DNA of 64,000 nucleotides. Source: Methanothrix soehngenii GP6. GTDB taxonomy: Archaea; Halobacteriota; Methanosarcinia; Methanotrichales; Methanotrichaceae. The notes below the pieces were generated by a model, which was not told where the DNA came from, did no database searches, and saw only the letters and a list, made by a program, of their open reading frames with translations. The stretch spans positions 434,001-498,000 of the forward strand of contig NC_015416.1 in assembly GCF_000204415.1 (NCBI RefSeq), written 5' to 3'. This document shows positions 26,220-33,752 of the stretch, piece after piece. Position 1 is the stretch's first letter, and each line of letters begins with the position of its first letter. Made by a program: the position numbers and the translations under genes.

Positions 26220-26723
26220 ATGAAAGAATTAGCAGAGAGCGATAAGATGGAGTACTTCCGCCGCTCCTATCGGTCAGTGGACGGTCTTTGGTTCATGATG
26301 ATCGAGAAGAAACGGGGATTTGATGAAGCGCTGGAGCTGGACGAGGCTGTCTGGCAGGTTCTGCCCAAGATCCAGGCCCGGGCAATCAAGTCAATGCTGA
26401 TGCTGGACTATGGCCTTGATGGGCTGAAGGAGGCGATTGCTGCTCGTCTGGCCCTGGAGGAGTTCGACTACGAGCTGAAAGAAGAGGAGAGCGGATTTGT
26501 AGTTGAGATCCGGCGCTGTCCCTGGCATGATATAATGGTCCGGTCAGGCAGAGAATCGCTCTCAGAGAAGGTGAGCGAGGTCATCTGCCAGGCGGAGAAC
26601 TCTGTCTGGGCGCAGGAGTTCAGTTGCAAGGGCGTCGAGGGGGAAGGTATGGAGATAAGGTTCGAGAGGCAAGAGAGGCTTTGCCAGGGAAGCAACAGAT
26701 GCAGGTTATGGTTTGGCCGGTAG
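26220..26723 (+). CDS. DUF6125-like (L-2-amino-thiazoline-type) Cys protein
   Basis: 167 residues from ATG 26220, 2 bp after the TPR stop. It matches the small archaeal family with SVDGLWFMMIEKK near the N-terminus, a CPWHDIMVRSGRE motif (~100) and conserved cysteines in the last third (ICQAENS, EFSCKG, RLCQGSNRC). The family is related to V4R/heme-NO-type sensor folds by pattern. It probably binds a small ligand or metal. Coupling with the TPR gene suggests a joint role. Confidence 0.6.
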   Translation: MKELAESDKMEYFRRSYRSVDGLWFMMIEKKRGFDEALELDEAVWQVLPKIQARAIKSMLMLDYGLDGLKEAIAARLALEEFDYELKEEESGFVVEIRRCPWHDIMVRSGRESLSEKVSEVICQAENSVWAQEFSCKGVEGEGMEIRFERQERLCQGSNRCRLWFGR

Positions 26724-26784
26724 AATGAGCAAAGACATTCTTGTCCACTCTCGATTGCCGATTTTGCCTGGAGGTCAGCGCCAA

Positions 26785-27207
26785 TCATTTTGTATCGTCG
26801 AAGGTTATCTTGATATGGCTTCCATCGCAGAAAGGCTTTTTCCGGGAGGCTCCGCATCTGCAGAGGGCAAAAGCCCCTTCTGCCATCTCATTGCCATCTG
26901 AATTGAATAGACGGCAGTCTCCTTCAACCAGCAGGGGACCGTTCTTCACCACCTTGATAGAGGCGTATCGCTCATTTGATGCATTTTTTTCAGATGATTC
27001 AGGTGCCTTTTCTTGATAGCTCAGAGCGCCGGAAGGGCAGCGATCTATGACCTTCATTATCTGCGCAGGACTTGCGCCCTGCATATTTATCCAGGGCCTG
27101 CTGTTGTGGTTGAAGACCTGGGGCAGTCCGTTCACGCATTCCTTCGCATGTATGCATTTTTCCGGATTCCACCGCACAATCAGCCCATCGCAGGAGTACT
27201 CCTTCAT
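26785..27207 (-). CDS. Fused single-cluster ferredoxin-like / CDGSH iron-sulfur protein
   Basis: 140 residues. The N-terminal half (YSCDGLIVRWNPEKCIHAKEC...DRCPSGAL) is the YjdI-like (4Fe-4S mono-cluster) domain. The C-terminal half is a CDGSH domain (CRCGASRKKPFCDGSH), which binds a 2Fe-2S cluster through three Cys and one His, as in mitoNEET. The two domains are usually separate or fused in redox proteins of unknown role. It is likely a cytosolic electron-transfer or cluster-handling protein. Confidence 0.88.
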   Translation of the reverse strand: MKEYSCDGLIVRWNPEKCIHAKECVNGLPQVFNHNSRPWINMQGASPAQIMKVIDRCPSGALSYQEKAPESSEKNASNERYASIKVVKNGPLLVEGDCRLFNSDGNEMAEGAFALCRCGASRKKPFCDGSHIKITFDDTK

Positions 27208-27347
27208 TGCCTATAGCTGGAGCCTCTTTCTACTTGGATCTTCCGATATGGAACTATTTCTTACAAATTTTTAATATGTATTTCATTCTACTGATCGAAC
27301 GTTTTTTATTCTCTTATGAGGGTCCGAATTTGCTCTTTCCAAAAGGA

Positions 27348-27355
27348 TTTATATC
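27348..27355 (+). promoter_or_regulatory. TATA box of mscL
   Basis: TTTATATC in GGATTTATATCTTAG lies about 50 nt upstream of the ATG at 27403. The predicted transcript would have a ~25-nt leader that carries GGAG. Confidence 0.55.
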
Positions 27356-27402
27356 TTAGACCGCAGAAATGGTCAAATGTTTCATCTGTTGGAGTGATCT
27401 TT

Positions 27403-27840
27403 ATGGGAATTATAAGCGAGTTCAAGGAATTTGCAGTGAAGGGCAACGCCGTGGATATGGCGGTAGGCATCATTATAGGCGCTGCATTTGGCAGCATAGT
27501 CAATTCGCTTGTGAATGATATTATCATGCCTCCAATTGGCATGCTGACGGGTGGCATAAACTTTGCCGATATGTTCATAGCTTTGGACGGTGAGGCCTAT
27601 GCTAGCCTGGCAGAGGCACAGGCGGTATCAGCGCCGACCATCAATTACGGATTATTCATAAATGCGGTTATTTCTTTCATCATCGTGGCATTTGCGGTGT
27701 TCATGCTGGTCCGGCAGATAAATGCCCTCAAAAGGCAGCCTGCACCTCTTGATCCAACCACCAAGGAATGCCCATACTGCAAAGAGACCATTGCGATAGG
27801 AGCCATCAAGTGCAAGCACTGCACCGCTGATTTAAAGTAA
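27403..27840 (+). CDS. mscL: Large-conductance mechanosensitive channel MscL with zinc ribbon
   Basis: 145 residues from ATG 27403 (GGAG 9 nt upstream). MscL core: [29 protein letters not shown] (inner pore helix) and a second helix ([21 protein letters not shown]). The pore opens under membrane tension and releases solutes in osmotic downshock. Downstream of the usual end is a short C-terminal zinc ribbon ([19 protein letters not shown]), absent from classical MscL. Confidence 0.93.
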   Translation: MGIISEFKEFAVKGNAVDMAVGIIIGAAFGSIVNSLVNDIIMPPIGMLTGGINFADMFIALDGEAYASLAEAQAVSAPTINYGLFINAVISFIIVAFAVFMLVRQINALKRQPAPLDPTTKECPYCKETIAIGAIKCKHCTADLK

Positions 27841-27849
27841 ATCTATAGT

Positions 27850-27890
27850 TCGTTTTTCTTTTCTTTTTATATTTCTTTTTTAATTATTAT
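27850..27890 (+). terminator. T-tract terminator after mscL
   Basis: Several pyrimidine-rich T runs (CGTTTTTCTTTTCTTTTT, then TTTCTTTTTTAATTATT) begin about 10 bp after the mscL stop. Archaeal RNA polymerase stops at such U tracts without a hairpin. Confidence 0.55.
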
Positions 27891-28070
27891 ATCGATCCTC
27901 AATATTCAAATAACGTGACTACCTTCAGTGCCCTCTGTTCTCCGTTCAGGGAAGCTATAAATAACCTTTATTATCCTGTCTTATGAAAATGAGAAAACGG
28001 CCCATAATCTCGGGGAAATGCATGAATTTGGAGACAGACCGGGCGCACCATCCTGCAAGGGTAGTAGTTC

Positions 28071-29378
28071 ATGTTGATTGAGATTCTGATCATACTAATT
28101 CTCATATTAGTCAACGGCGCCTTTTCCATGGCGGAGATGGCAGTTGTCTCCTCGCGCAAGGCCAGGCTCCGTCAGATGGCAGATAGTGGAGATAAGGGTG
28201 CTGCCGTCGCTTTAGAGCTGATCAGCAACTCCAATCAGTTTCTTTCCGCTGTTCAGACTGGGGTAACCTTAATGGCCACACTTATCGGGGCTTTCGGCGG
28301 CGCGACCTTATCCGATGAGCTGGCGGGCTACTTGCTTGGCCTTTATCCCGCTTTAGCTCAATTCAGCCATGGAATTGCTCTAGCCCTGGTAGTCCTGTCG
28401 ATAACCTTCGTCAGCCTAGTTATAGGCGAGCTGGTGCCAAAGAGGATAGCCCTCTCCAATCCGGAGCGGATTGCATCCTGGTCTGCATCTCCCTTAAACG
28501 CTTTTTCCAAGATTGTATACCCCTTGATTCTTCTCTTGAGCAAATCCACGGAGTTCGTCCTCCAAGCCCTGGGGGTCAATTCTAACGCTGAGCCGGAGGT
28601 CACTGAAGAAGAGATAAGAATTATGATAGACCAGGGAACGATGGCCGGGGTGATCGAAGAGGAGGAGCAGGACATCATGGAAAGAGTCTTCTCTTTGGGT
28701 GAAAGAAAGGTCAACTCCATCATGACCCCTCGGGGAAAGATAGTCTGGCTTGATATCCATGACACCCTCGCCGAGATCCAAAGGAAGACCGTCAGCGGGC
28801 CGTACACCATGTTTCCGGTCTGCAGCAAGAAGCTGGATAACGTCCTGGGAGTGATTCAGTCCAAGGATATCCTGAACTGCGACCTTAATAAAAAGGAGAT
28901 TGATCTGAGGTCTTTGCTGCTGCCACCTCTATTTGTACCGGAGAGCATGAGGGCTTTGAAGGTGCTGGAGAAGTTCAAGCAGACGGGAATCCATCTGGCC
29001 ATCGTCCTGGATGAGTATGGCACAGTGCAGGGGATTGTGGCACTGGTAGACCTCCTGGAGGGGCTGGTGGGAGACATTCCCCATATCGATGAGCTGGGGG
29101 AGCCCCAGATCCTGCGCAGGAGCGATGGTTCATGGCTGGTGGATGGGACGATGCCCGCGGATGACTTCAAAGAGACGCTAGACATCGACAAGCTTCCTGA
29201 TGAGGATGATGGGACCTACCAAACCATGGGCGGTTTCATGATGACCCATCTGGAGAAGGTTCCCACCTCGGGAGATAAATTCGAATGGGGTGGCTATCGC
29301 TTTGAGGTCATGGATATGGATGAACGCCGGGTGGACAAGCTGCTGGTGACCCCTCTGGCCGAGGATGTGACGAGCTAA
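28071..29378 (+). CDS. CNNM/CorC-type membrane protein with CBS pair (HlyC family)
   Basis: 435 residues. DUF21 membrane domain (~1-190, four helices, with NGAFSMAEMAVVSSRKARL near the start), two CBS domains (~205-335, e.g. MTPRGKIVWLD), then a C-terminal CorC/HlyC domain (GGYRFEVMDMDERRVDKLLV). Family members move or regulate Mg2+/Na+, or act in ion resistance. Start ATG 28071. Upstream 230 bp contain no gene. Confidence 0.88.
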   Translation: MLIEILIILILILVNGAFSMAEMAVVSSRKARLRQMADSGDKGAAVALELISNSNQFLSAVQTGVTLMATLIGAFGGATLSDELAGYLLGLYPALAQFSHGIALALVVLSITFVSLVIGELVPKRIALSNPERIASWSASPLNAFSKIVYPLILLLSKSTEFVLQALGVNSNAEPEVTEEEIRIMIDQGTMAGVIEEEEQDIMERVFSLGERKVNSIMTPRGKIVWLDIHDTLAEIQRKTVSGPYTMFPVCSKKLDNVLGVIQSKDILNCDLNKKEIDLRSLLLPPLFVPESMRALKVLEKFKQTGIHLAIVLDEYGTVQGIVALVDLLEGLVGDIPHIDELGEPQILRRSDGSWLVDGTMPADDFKETLDIDKLPDEDDGTYQTMGGFMMTHLEKVPTSGDKFEWGGYRFEVMDMDERRVDKLLVTPLAEDVTS

Positions 29379-29430
29379 GGATCTCAGGTGGGGCAGTCTT
29401 ATGTTGAATGCCAGTAAAATTGGGAGGCAA

Positions 29431-30093
29431 ATGAAGGCGGTTTTGATACTCTCCGGCGGTCTGGACTCGACCACATTGCTCTACAAATTGCTGGCCGATG
29501 GTTATCTGGTAGATGCCCTCACCTTCAACTATGGTCAGAAGCATAAAAAAGAGATAGACTGCGCAATAGCCATCACCTCCAGGCTCGATGTCCCACATCA
29601 GATCATCGACCTCTCCACTCTGGCGGCATTCCTGGGGGAGAGCGCACTTCTGGGCAAAAAGGAGGTGCCCAGCTGCCACTATACCGAGGAGGCAGCCAGG
29701 CAGACGGTGGTACCAAACAGGAATATGATCATGCTCTCCGTGGCTGCAGGATACGCCGAGGCCCATGAGATTACAGAGTTGTTTTACGCCGCCCACAAGA
29801 ACGACCAGACGATCTACCCCGACTGCCGGCCGGAGTTCGTAGAGGCTCTCAAGCCGGCAATAAGGCTGGGAACAGCCTGGAATCCCGTCGAGCTGCAAGC
29901 GCCCTTTGTGCATATGACCAAGGCGGATATCGTGAGAATGGGCCTCAAGCTGCAGGTTCCCTATGAGCTCACCTGGTCGTGCTACAAGGGAAAAGCTATG
30001 CCCTGCCGCACCTGTCCCACCTGCATAGAGAGGGAGGAGGCATTTGCCCTATGCGGTTGCAGGGATCCGCTGATAGGAATGGACAGTCATTAA
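29431..30093 (+). CDS. queC: 7-cyano-7-deazaguanine synthase
   Basis: 220 residues from ATG 29431, with GGGAGG 4 nt upstream. The PP-loop (SGGLDSTTLLYKL) and a C-terminal four-cysteine zinc site (CYKGKAMPCRTCPTC) are as in QueC. The enzyme makes preQ0 from 7-carboxy-7-deazaguanine; in archaea it feeds archaeosine in tRNA. The ~10-residue extension to 29401 is not needed. Confidence 0.93.
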   Translation: MKAVLILSGGLDSTTLLYKLLADGYLVDALTFNYGQKHKKEIDCAIAITSRLDVPHQIIDLSTLAAFLGESALLGKKEVPSCHYTEEAARQTVVPNRNMIMLSVAAGYAEAHEITELFYAAHKNDQTIYPDCRPEFVEALKPAIRLGTAWNPVELQAPFVHMTKADIVRMGLKLQVPYELTWSCYKGKAMPCRTCPTCIEREEAFALCGCRDPLIGMDSH

Positions 30094-30149
30094 TTCTTGC
30101 GATCAATACCTTTATCTTGCCGGATTGCGTTGGCCGGTGATTGAATAAG

Positions 30150-30452
30150 ATGATGGAAGGCCTAAAAGGGGATGAGAGAAGCCTGAAAGAGGATCTCTCA
30201 AATGAGACTGTGAAGTGGCAGGAGAAGGCAGAATCGCTCTTCGGCCAGCTATCCGGGGATGAGAGAATGCTGGAGAACATTTCCTCTTATCTATCCGACT
30301 CTCACCATTTTCTAAAACAGAATGATCTGATCAGAGCCTTTGAGGCGGTCATCTGGGCCTGGGCCTGGATGGAGATCGGCCTGGAAAAGAGTCTCCTGCA
30401 CAGGGGCCCAGGGGAAGAGATCTCTGATCAAGATCCTCTGATAGGCAAATAG
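30150..30452 (+). CDS. DUF357-family protein
   Basis: About 100 residues, helical. The segment SSYLSDSHHFLKQNDLIRAFEAVIWAWAWMEIGLE matches the DUF357 pattern (DA-x-FL-x-x-x-D...A-x-E..A..W/LD-x-G). Such proteins are archaeal, of unknown function. ATG 30150 has GGTGA about 10 nt upstream; TTG 30141 is too close to it. Confidence 0.65.
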   Translation: MMEGLKGDERSLKEDLSNETVKWQEKAESLFGQLSGDERMLENISSYLSDSHHFLKQNDLIRAFEAVIWAWAWMEIGLEKSLLHRGPGEEISDQDPLIGK

Positions 30453-30504
30453 AAGGACCTCTCATGGAATACGCCAGTTCGAGCTTAAACTAACTTCAGG
30501 TTAC

Positions 30505-30515
30505 TATTATATACT
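30505..30515 (+). promoter_or_regulatory. TATA box of the metalloprotease-like gene
   Basis: ATTATATACTT lies about 30 nt upstream of ATG 30540, so the message is probably leaderless. Confidence 0.55.
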
Positions 30516-30539
30516 TAGACGTAGCTACATGGGCTTGAA

Positions 30540-31040
30540 ATGAGGATTGATTACAGGACCCGCCTGGATGAGGCAGTTTCCCTGGCGGACATATTTGAGG
30601 TGGTAAAGACCTTGGTTGAAGAGAGCATGAACAAACGAAGGGGCGGCCTGATGCTGGGCATGGCGAACCTGGGAAACGATCCCCATGGCTTCCTGGGAGG
30701 CTTTTTCACCACAGGCTCCAATGTCATTGTCCTGAATAAGATACCATTGAATAGGATCATGGAGACCCGCCCTGAGCTATACAAGCCCTACGCATTCCAT
30801 GTTCTTCTGCATGAGTACATACACTCCCTGGGCTACCTGGATGAGACAGAGGTGCAAGAAAAGGTCCACCAGATCACCAGAGAAGCCCTGGGCGAGGAGC
30901 ACCTGGCAACGCAATTCGCCGCCAGAGCATCCGGATTCATCAAACATCTCGCCTATCCCCATGTATCATGGAAGGCGGATGATGAGGGAATCGAGCTGGT
31001 AGAGGGATTCGACCGGTCCAGCGTCTCTTATATCGCTTGA
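30540..31040 (+). CDS. Small HExxH metalloprotease-like protein
   Basis: 166 residues. The helix HVLLHEYIHSLGYLDE contains HExxH (zinc ligands and Glu), and the H..E..HLATQF region after it could provide the third ligand. No signal peptide. It resembles a minimal zincin. The family is unclassified, so substrate and activity are inferred. The TATA box at ~30505 indicates its own promoter. Confidence 0.6.
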   Translation: MRIDYRTRLDEAVSLADIFEVVKTLVEESMNKRRGGLMLGMANLGNDPHGFLGGFFTTGSNVIVLNKIPLNRIMETRPELYKPYAFHVLLHEYIHSLGYLDETEVQEKVHQITREALGEEHLATQFAARASGFIKHLAYPHVSWKADDEGIELVEGFDRSSVSYIA

Positions 31041-31092
31041 AGATCGTCCTGAGTCCCTATTCCAGCCCATTGCCCGACGACTCCTATATTCC

Positions 31093-31105
31093 CGCATATA
31101 TTTAA
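31093..31105 (+). promoter_or_regulatory. TATA box of the disulfide reductase-radical SAM unit
   Basis: GCATATATTTAAG about 33 nt upstream of ATG 31135. The message would be short-leadered. Confidence 0.5.
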
Positions 31106-31134
31106 GCAATCAGAGCCTTCTGATATCCGATATC

Positions 31135-32550
31135 ATGAACAGCATGGACAGATTCGATCTCATCGTCATCGGCTCGGGCGCAGGGGCACTGGTGGCCGCT
31201 CAAGCCGCTCGCGCGGGAAGAAATACCGCATTGGTGGACCAGGGCCCCATGGGCGGAACCTGCCTTAACAATGGCTGCATCCCCTCGAAGATGCTCATCC
31301 ATCCGGCAGACATGATCCGGAGCATCCAGGAGGCCGGGGCGGTGGGCGTCCATGCCCGAATAGAGAAGATCGATTTTCCTCGGATCATGAACCGCGTGCA
31401 TAAGGTGGTGGATGAGGGGCGCGCCCAAATGGAAGCGACCATCAGATCAAGGGAGAATCTGACCCACTATCAAAAAAGAGCGGAGTTCATCGACGAGTAT
31501 GTCCTGAAGGCGGGATCAAGAACCCTCACCGCCACCCAATTCGTCATCGCCAGCGGCTCTCGGTCTCGCGTTCCTCCCATCTCAGGCCTGGAGGAATCGG
31601 GATATATCGATAACGTATCACTTCTCAATCTGAGAGAGCCTCCCCGGAGCCTGATCATAATCGGCGGAGGCTATATCGGCTGCGAGTATGGTCACTTCTT
31701 CTCCGCTATGGGAACGGAGGTCACCATCCTGGGACGCAGCCCACGACTTCTGTGTGGCGAGGATCCTGAGATCTCACAGCGACTGCATGAGAGCTTCTCC
31801 CGCTACTGCCGGGTGGTCACGGGCTACGAGGTCTTATCGGTGGAAAGGAATGGCGAAAAAAAGGTCGTCTCTGCCAGAGGGACAAAGGACGGCAAAATCC
31901 GGCAGTTCGAGGGAGAGGAGGTCCTCCTTGCCGCAGGCCGGCGCTCTAATTCCGACCTTCTCCGCCCGGAGAGGACAGGAGTGGAAATCGACAGGCAAGG
32001 CTGGATCAGGGTGGACGAATATCTCCAGACCAGCAAAAAGGGGATCTGGGCTTTGGGAGACGCTATCGGAAAGCACATGTTCCGCCACACCGCCAACTAT
32101 GAAGCCCGCATCGTAGCCCACAATATTCTCCTGGTTCAGGGAGAGGCAGAGCGGAAAGCGGCTGACTATCATGCCGTTCCTTATGCCGTATTCTCTCATC
32201 CGACGGTGGCGGGAGTGGGCATGAAAGAGAGCGAGGCAAAGGCCCGAGGCCTGAAGGTGCTGGTGGGAAGGGCGAGATACACAGATTCGGCCAAGGGGGT
32301 GGCTATGGCTGAGGAGTACGGCCTGGTGAAGGTAGTTTTAGAGGAGGAGACCGGTCGGATCCTGGGGGCGAGCATCATCGGCCCAGAGGCGCCAGAGCTC
32401 ATTCAGCAGGTTGTCTACCTGATGAACACCGACCGCCAGGACCTTTCCACTGCGATGAGGTCTCAAGTCATCCATCCCACCATCAATGAGGTGCTGGGGA
32501 GGGCATTCTCCGGGCTCGAGCGCTCTAGAAACCGGGAGCAGCCCAAATGA
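31135..32550 (+). CDS. FAD-dependent disulfide reductase (dihydrolipoamide dehydrogenase-like)
   Basis: 471 residues. FAD loop GSGAGALVAAQAARAG; redox pair in GGTCLNNGCIPSKM; NAD loop IIGGGYIGCEYGHFF; FAD motif GIWALGDAIG; and the C-terminal catalytic His in VIHPTINEV. The family includes lipoamide, mercuric and coenzyme-A-disulfide reductases. No pyruvate dehydrogenase or lipoate genes are near, so the substrate is open. Its stop overlaps the start of the radical SAM gene (ATGA), so they are translated together. Confidence 0.88.
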   Translation: MNSMDRFDLIVIGSGAGALVAAQAARAGRNTALVDQGPMGGTCLNNGCIPSKMLIHPADMIRSIQEAGAVGVHARIEKIDFPRIMNRVHKVVDEGRAQMEATIRSRENLTHYQKRAEFIDEYVLKAGSRTLTATQFVIASGSRSRVPPISGLEESGYIDNVSLLNLREPPRSLIIIGGGYIGCEYGHFFSAMGTEVTILGRSPRLLCGEDPEISQRLHESFSRYCRVVTGYEVLSVERNGEKKVVSARGTKDGKIRQFEGEEVLLAAGRRSNSDLLRPERTGVEIDRQGWIRVDEYLQTSKKGIWALGDAIGKHMFRHTANYEARIVAHNILLVQGEAERKAADYHAVPYAVFSHPTVAGVGMKESEAKARGLKVLVGRARYTDSAKGVAMAEEYGLVKVVLEEETGRILGASIIGPEAPELIQQVVYLMNTDRQDLSTAMRSQVIHPTINEVLGRAFSGLERSRNREQPK

Positions 32551-33518
32551 GATCCTTCTCCCCCCGGCTGGCGGCCAGAGCCCTCTGGCAGATGCGGATT
32601 CGAAAGAGGCCTTATGTCCTCTCCCATGGGGTTAACGCCCGCTGCAACCTCAGATGCTCCTTCTGCCAGTACTGGAGAGAGCCCGGTGGAGAGATGACCA
32701 AAAAGGAGATCTTCAGGATGCTGGATGAGGCCAGCTCCTTTGGCATCGGGGTCTATAATGCCTGGACCGTCGAGCCCCTGCTCAGGGAGGATCTGCCCCA
32801 GATTCTGAGGCACGCCAAATCCCAGGGCCTCATCACCAGTCTGGTCACCAACGGCCTTCTGCTCGCCAAGAGGGCGGATGAGCTTGGTGACCTTGATTAT
32901 CTCTCAGTCTCCGTGGACGGGATCAAGAGCTATCGGGAGCTGCGGGGAGTAGACCTGGAGAATATCCTGGCTGGAATCAGGGCGGCAAAGAAGGCTGGCC
33001 ATGAGATTCTGATCAACTGCGTGATAAGCAGCAAAAACACGGGCGAGCTGGAGGATCTGGTCCATCTGGCCGAAGAGCTGGGCACCTGGATATCATTTGA
33101 GCCTCTGCATGAGTCCCGAGGAATTTCGGACTCGGTCTGGAAGGACCTGGGAATACGGGACAGATCTGAATATGAGAAGGCAGTGCACAGGCTGATGGAT
33201 CTGAAGAGAAGCGGTGCGCCGATCATCAACTCCCTGACCTATCTGGAGATGATATCATCACTTAAGCCCGGATTCAAATGCCATGCCAGCGACATCATCC
33301 TCCATGTGGCAGCGGACGGAAGCATCGAGAACTGCCGGGTCCACACTCAATCCCTGGCCAATGTGAAGGATGGGCTGGCAGAGGCCTGGCAGGCCTCAAG
33401 GATTGGCCGGCAGGAAGCAGTCCAGTCCTGCCCTGGCTGCCTGTTCTTCGGATATGCGGAAAACAGCCTCCTTTACGAGTTCGTCCCCGAGGTTTTGAGG
33501 CATTATGAGTGGATGTAG
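32547..33518 (+). CDS. Radical SAM protein with C-terminal cysteine cluster
   Basis: 323 residues. The CxxxCxxC cluster site is NARCNLRCSFCQYW. The TIM barrel follows (LVTNGLLL, SVSVDGIKSYRELRG). The C-terminal part has cysteines in FKCHASD, SIENCRVH and SCPGCLFF, which may hold an auxiliary cluster as in SPASM/Twitch proteins. The start ATG overlaps the stop of the flavoprotein gene, so the two may form one redox system, the flavoprotein perhaps reducing a thiol or the cluster. The substrate is unknown. Confidence 0.85.
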   Translation: MRSFSPRLAARALWQMRIRKRPYVLSHGVNARCNLRCSFCQYWREPGGEMTKKEIFRMLDEASSFGIGVYNAWTVEPLLREDLPQILRHAKSQGLITSLVTNGLLLAKRADELGDLDYLSVSVDGIKSYRELRGVDLENILAGIRAAKKAGHEILINCVISSKNTGELEDLVHLAEELGTWISFEPLHESRGISDSVWKDLGIRDRSEYEKAVHRLMDLKRSGAPIINSLTYLEMISSLKPGFKCHASDIILHVAADGSIENCRVHTQSLANVKDGLAEAWQASRIGRQEAVQSCPGCLFFGYAENSLLYEFVPEVLRHYEWM

Positions 33519-33752
33519 ACTCATGGATAGGGCCCGGTGGCGGTGGGTGGGACAGGATGATAAGAGAGTGAGGTTCATCCTCCAGCCAGTTCCCACAAGC
33601 TCCAGTCTTACTCTGCAGTCGCCTATTAGCCATAGGAGCTAGTCTATCTTTTGATCGATTTGTTGCGGCAGAAGCTCTAGACTTTCTAAAGTCAGTTATA
33701 CATAGATATTTATGGTAAAATGCCCTATCGGAGTACAATGAGATGATGCAGA

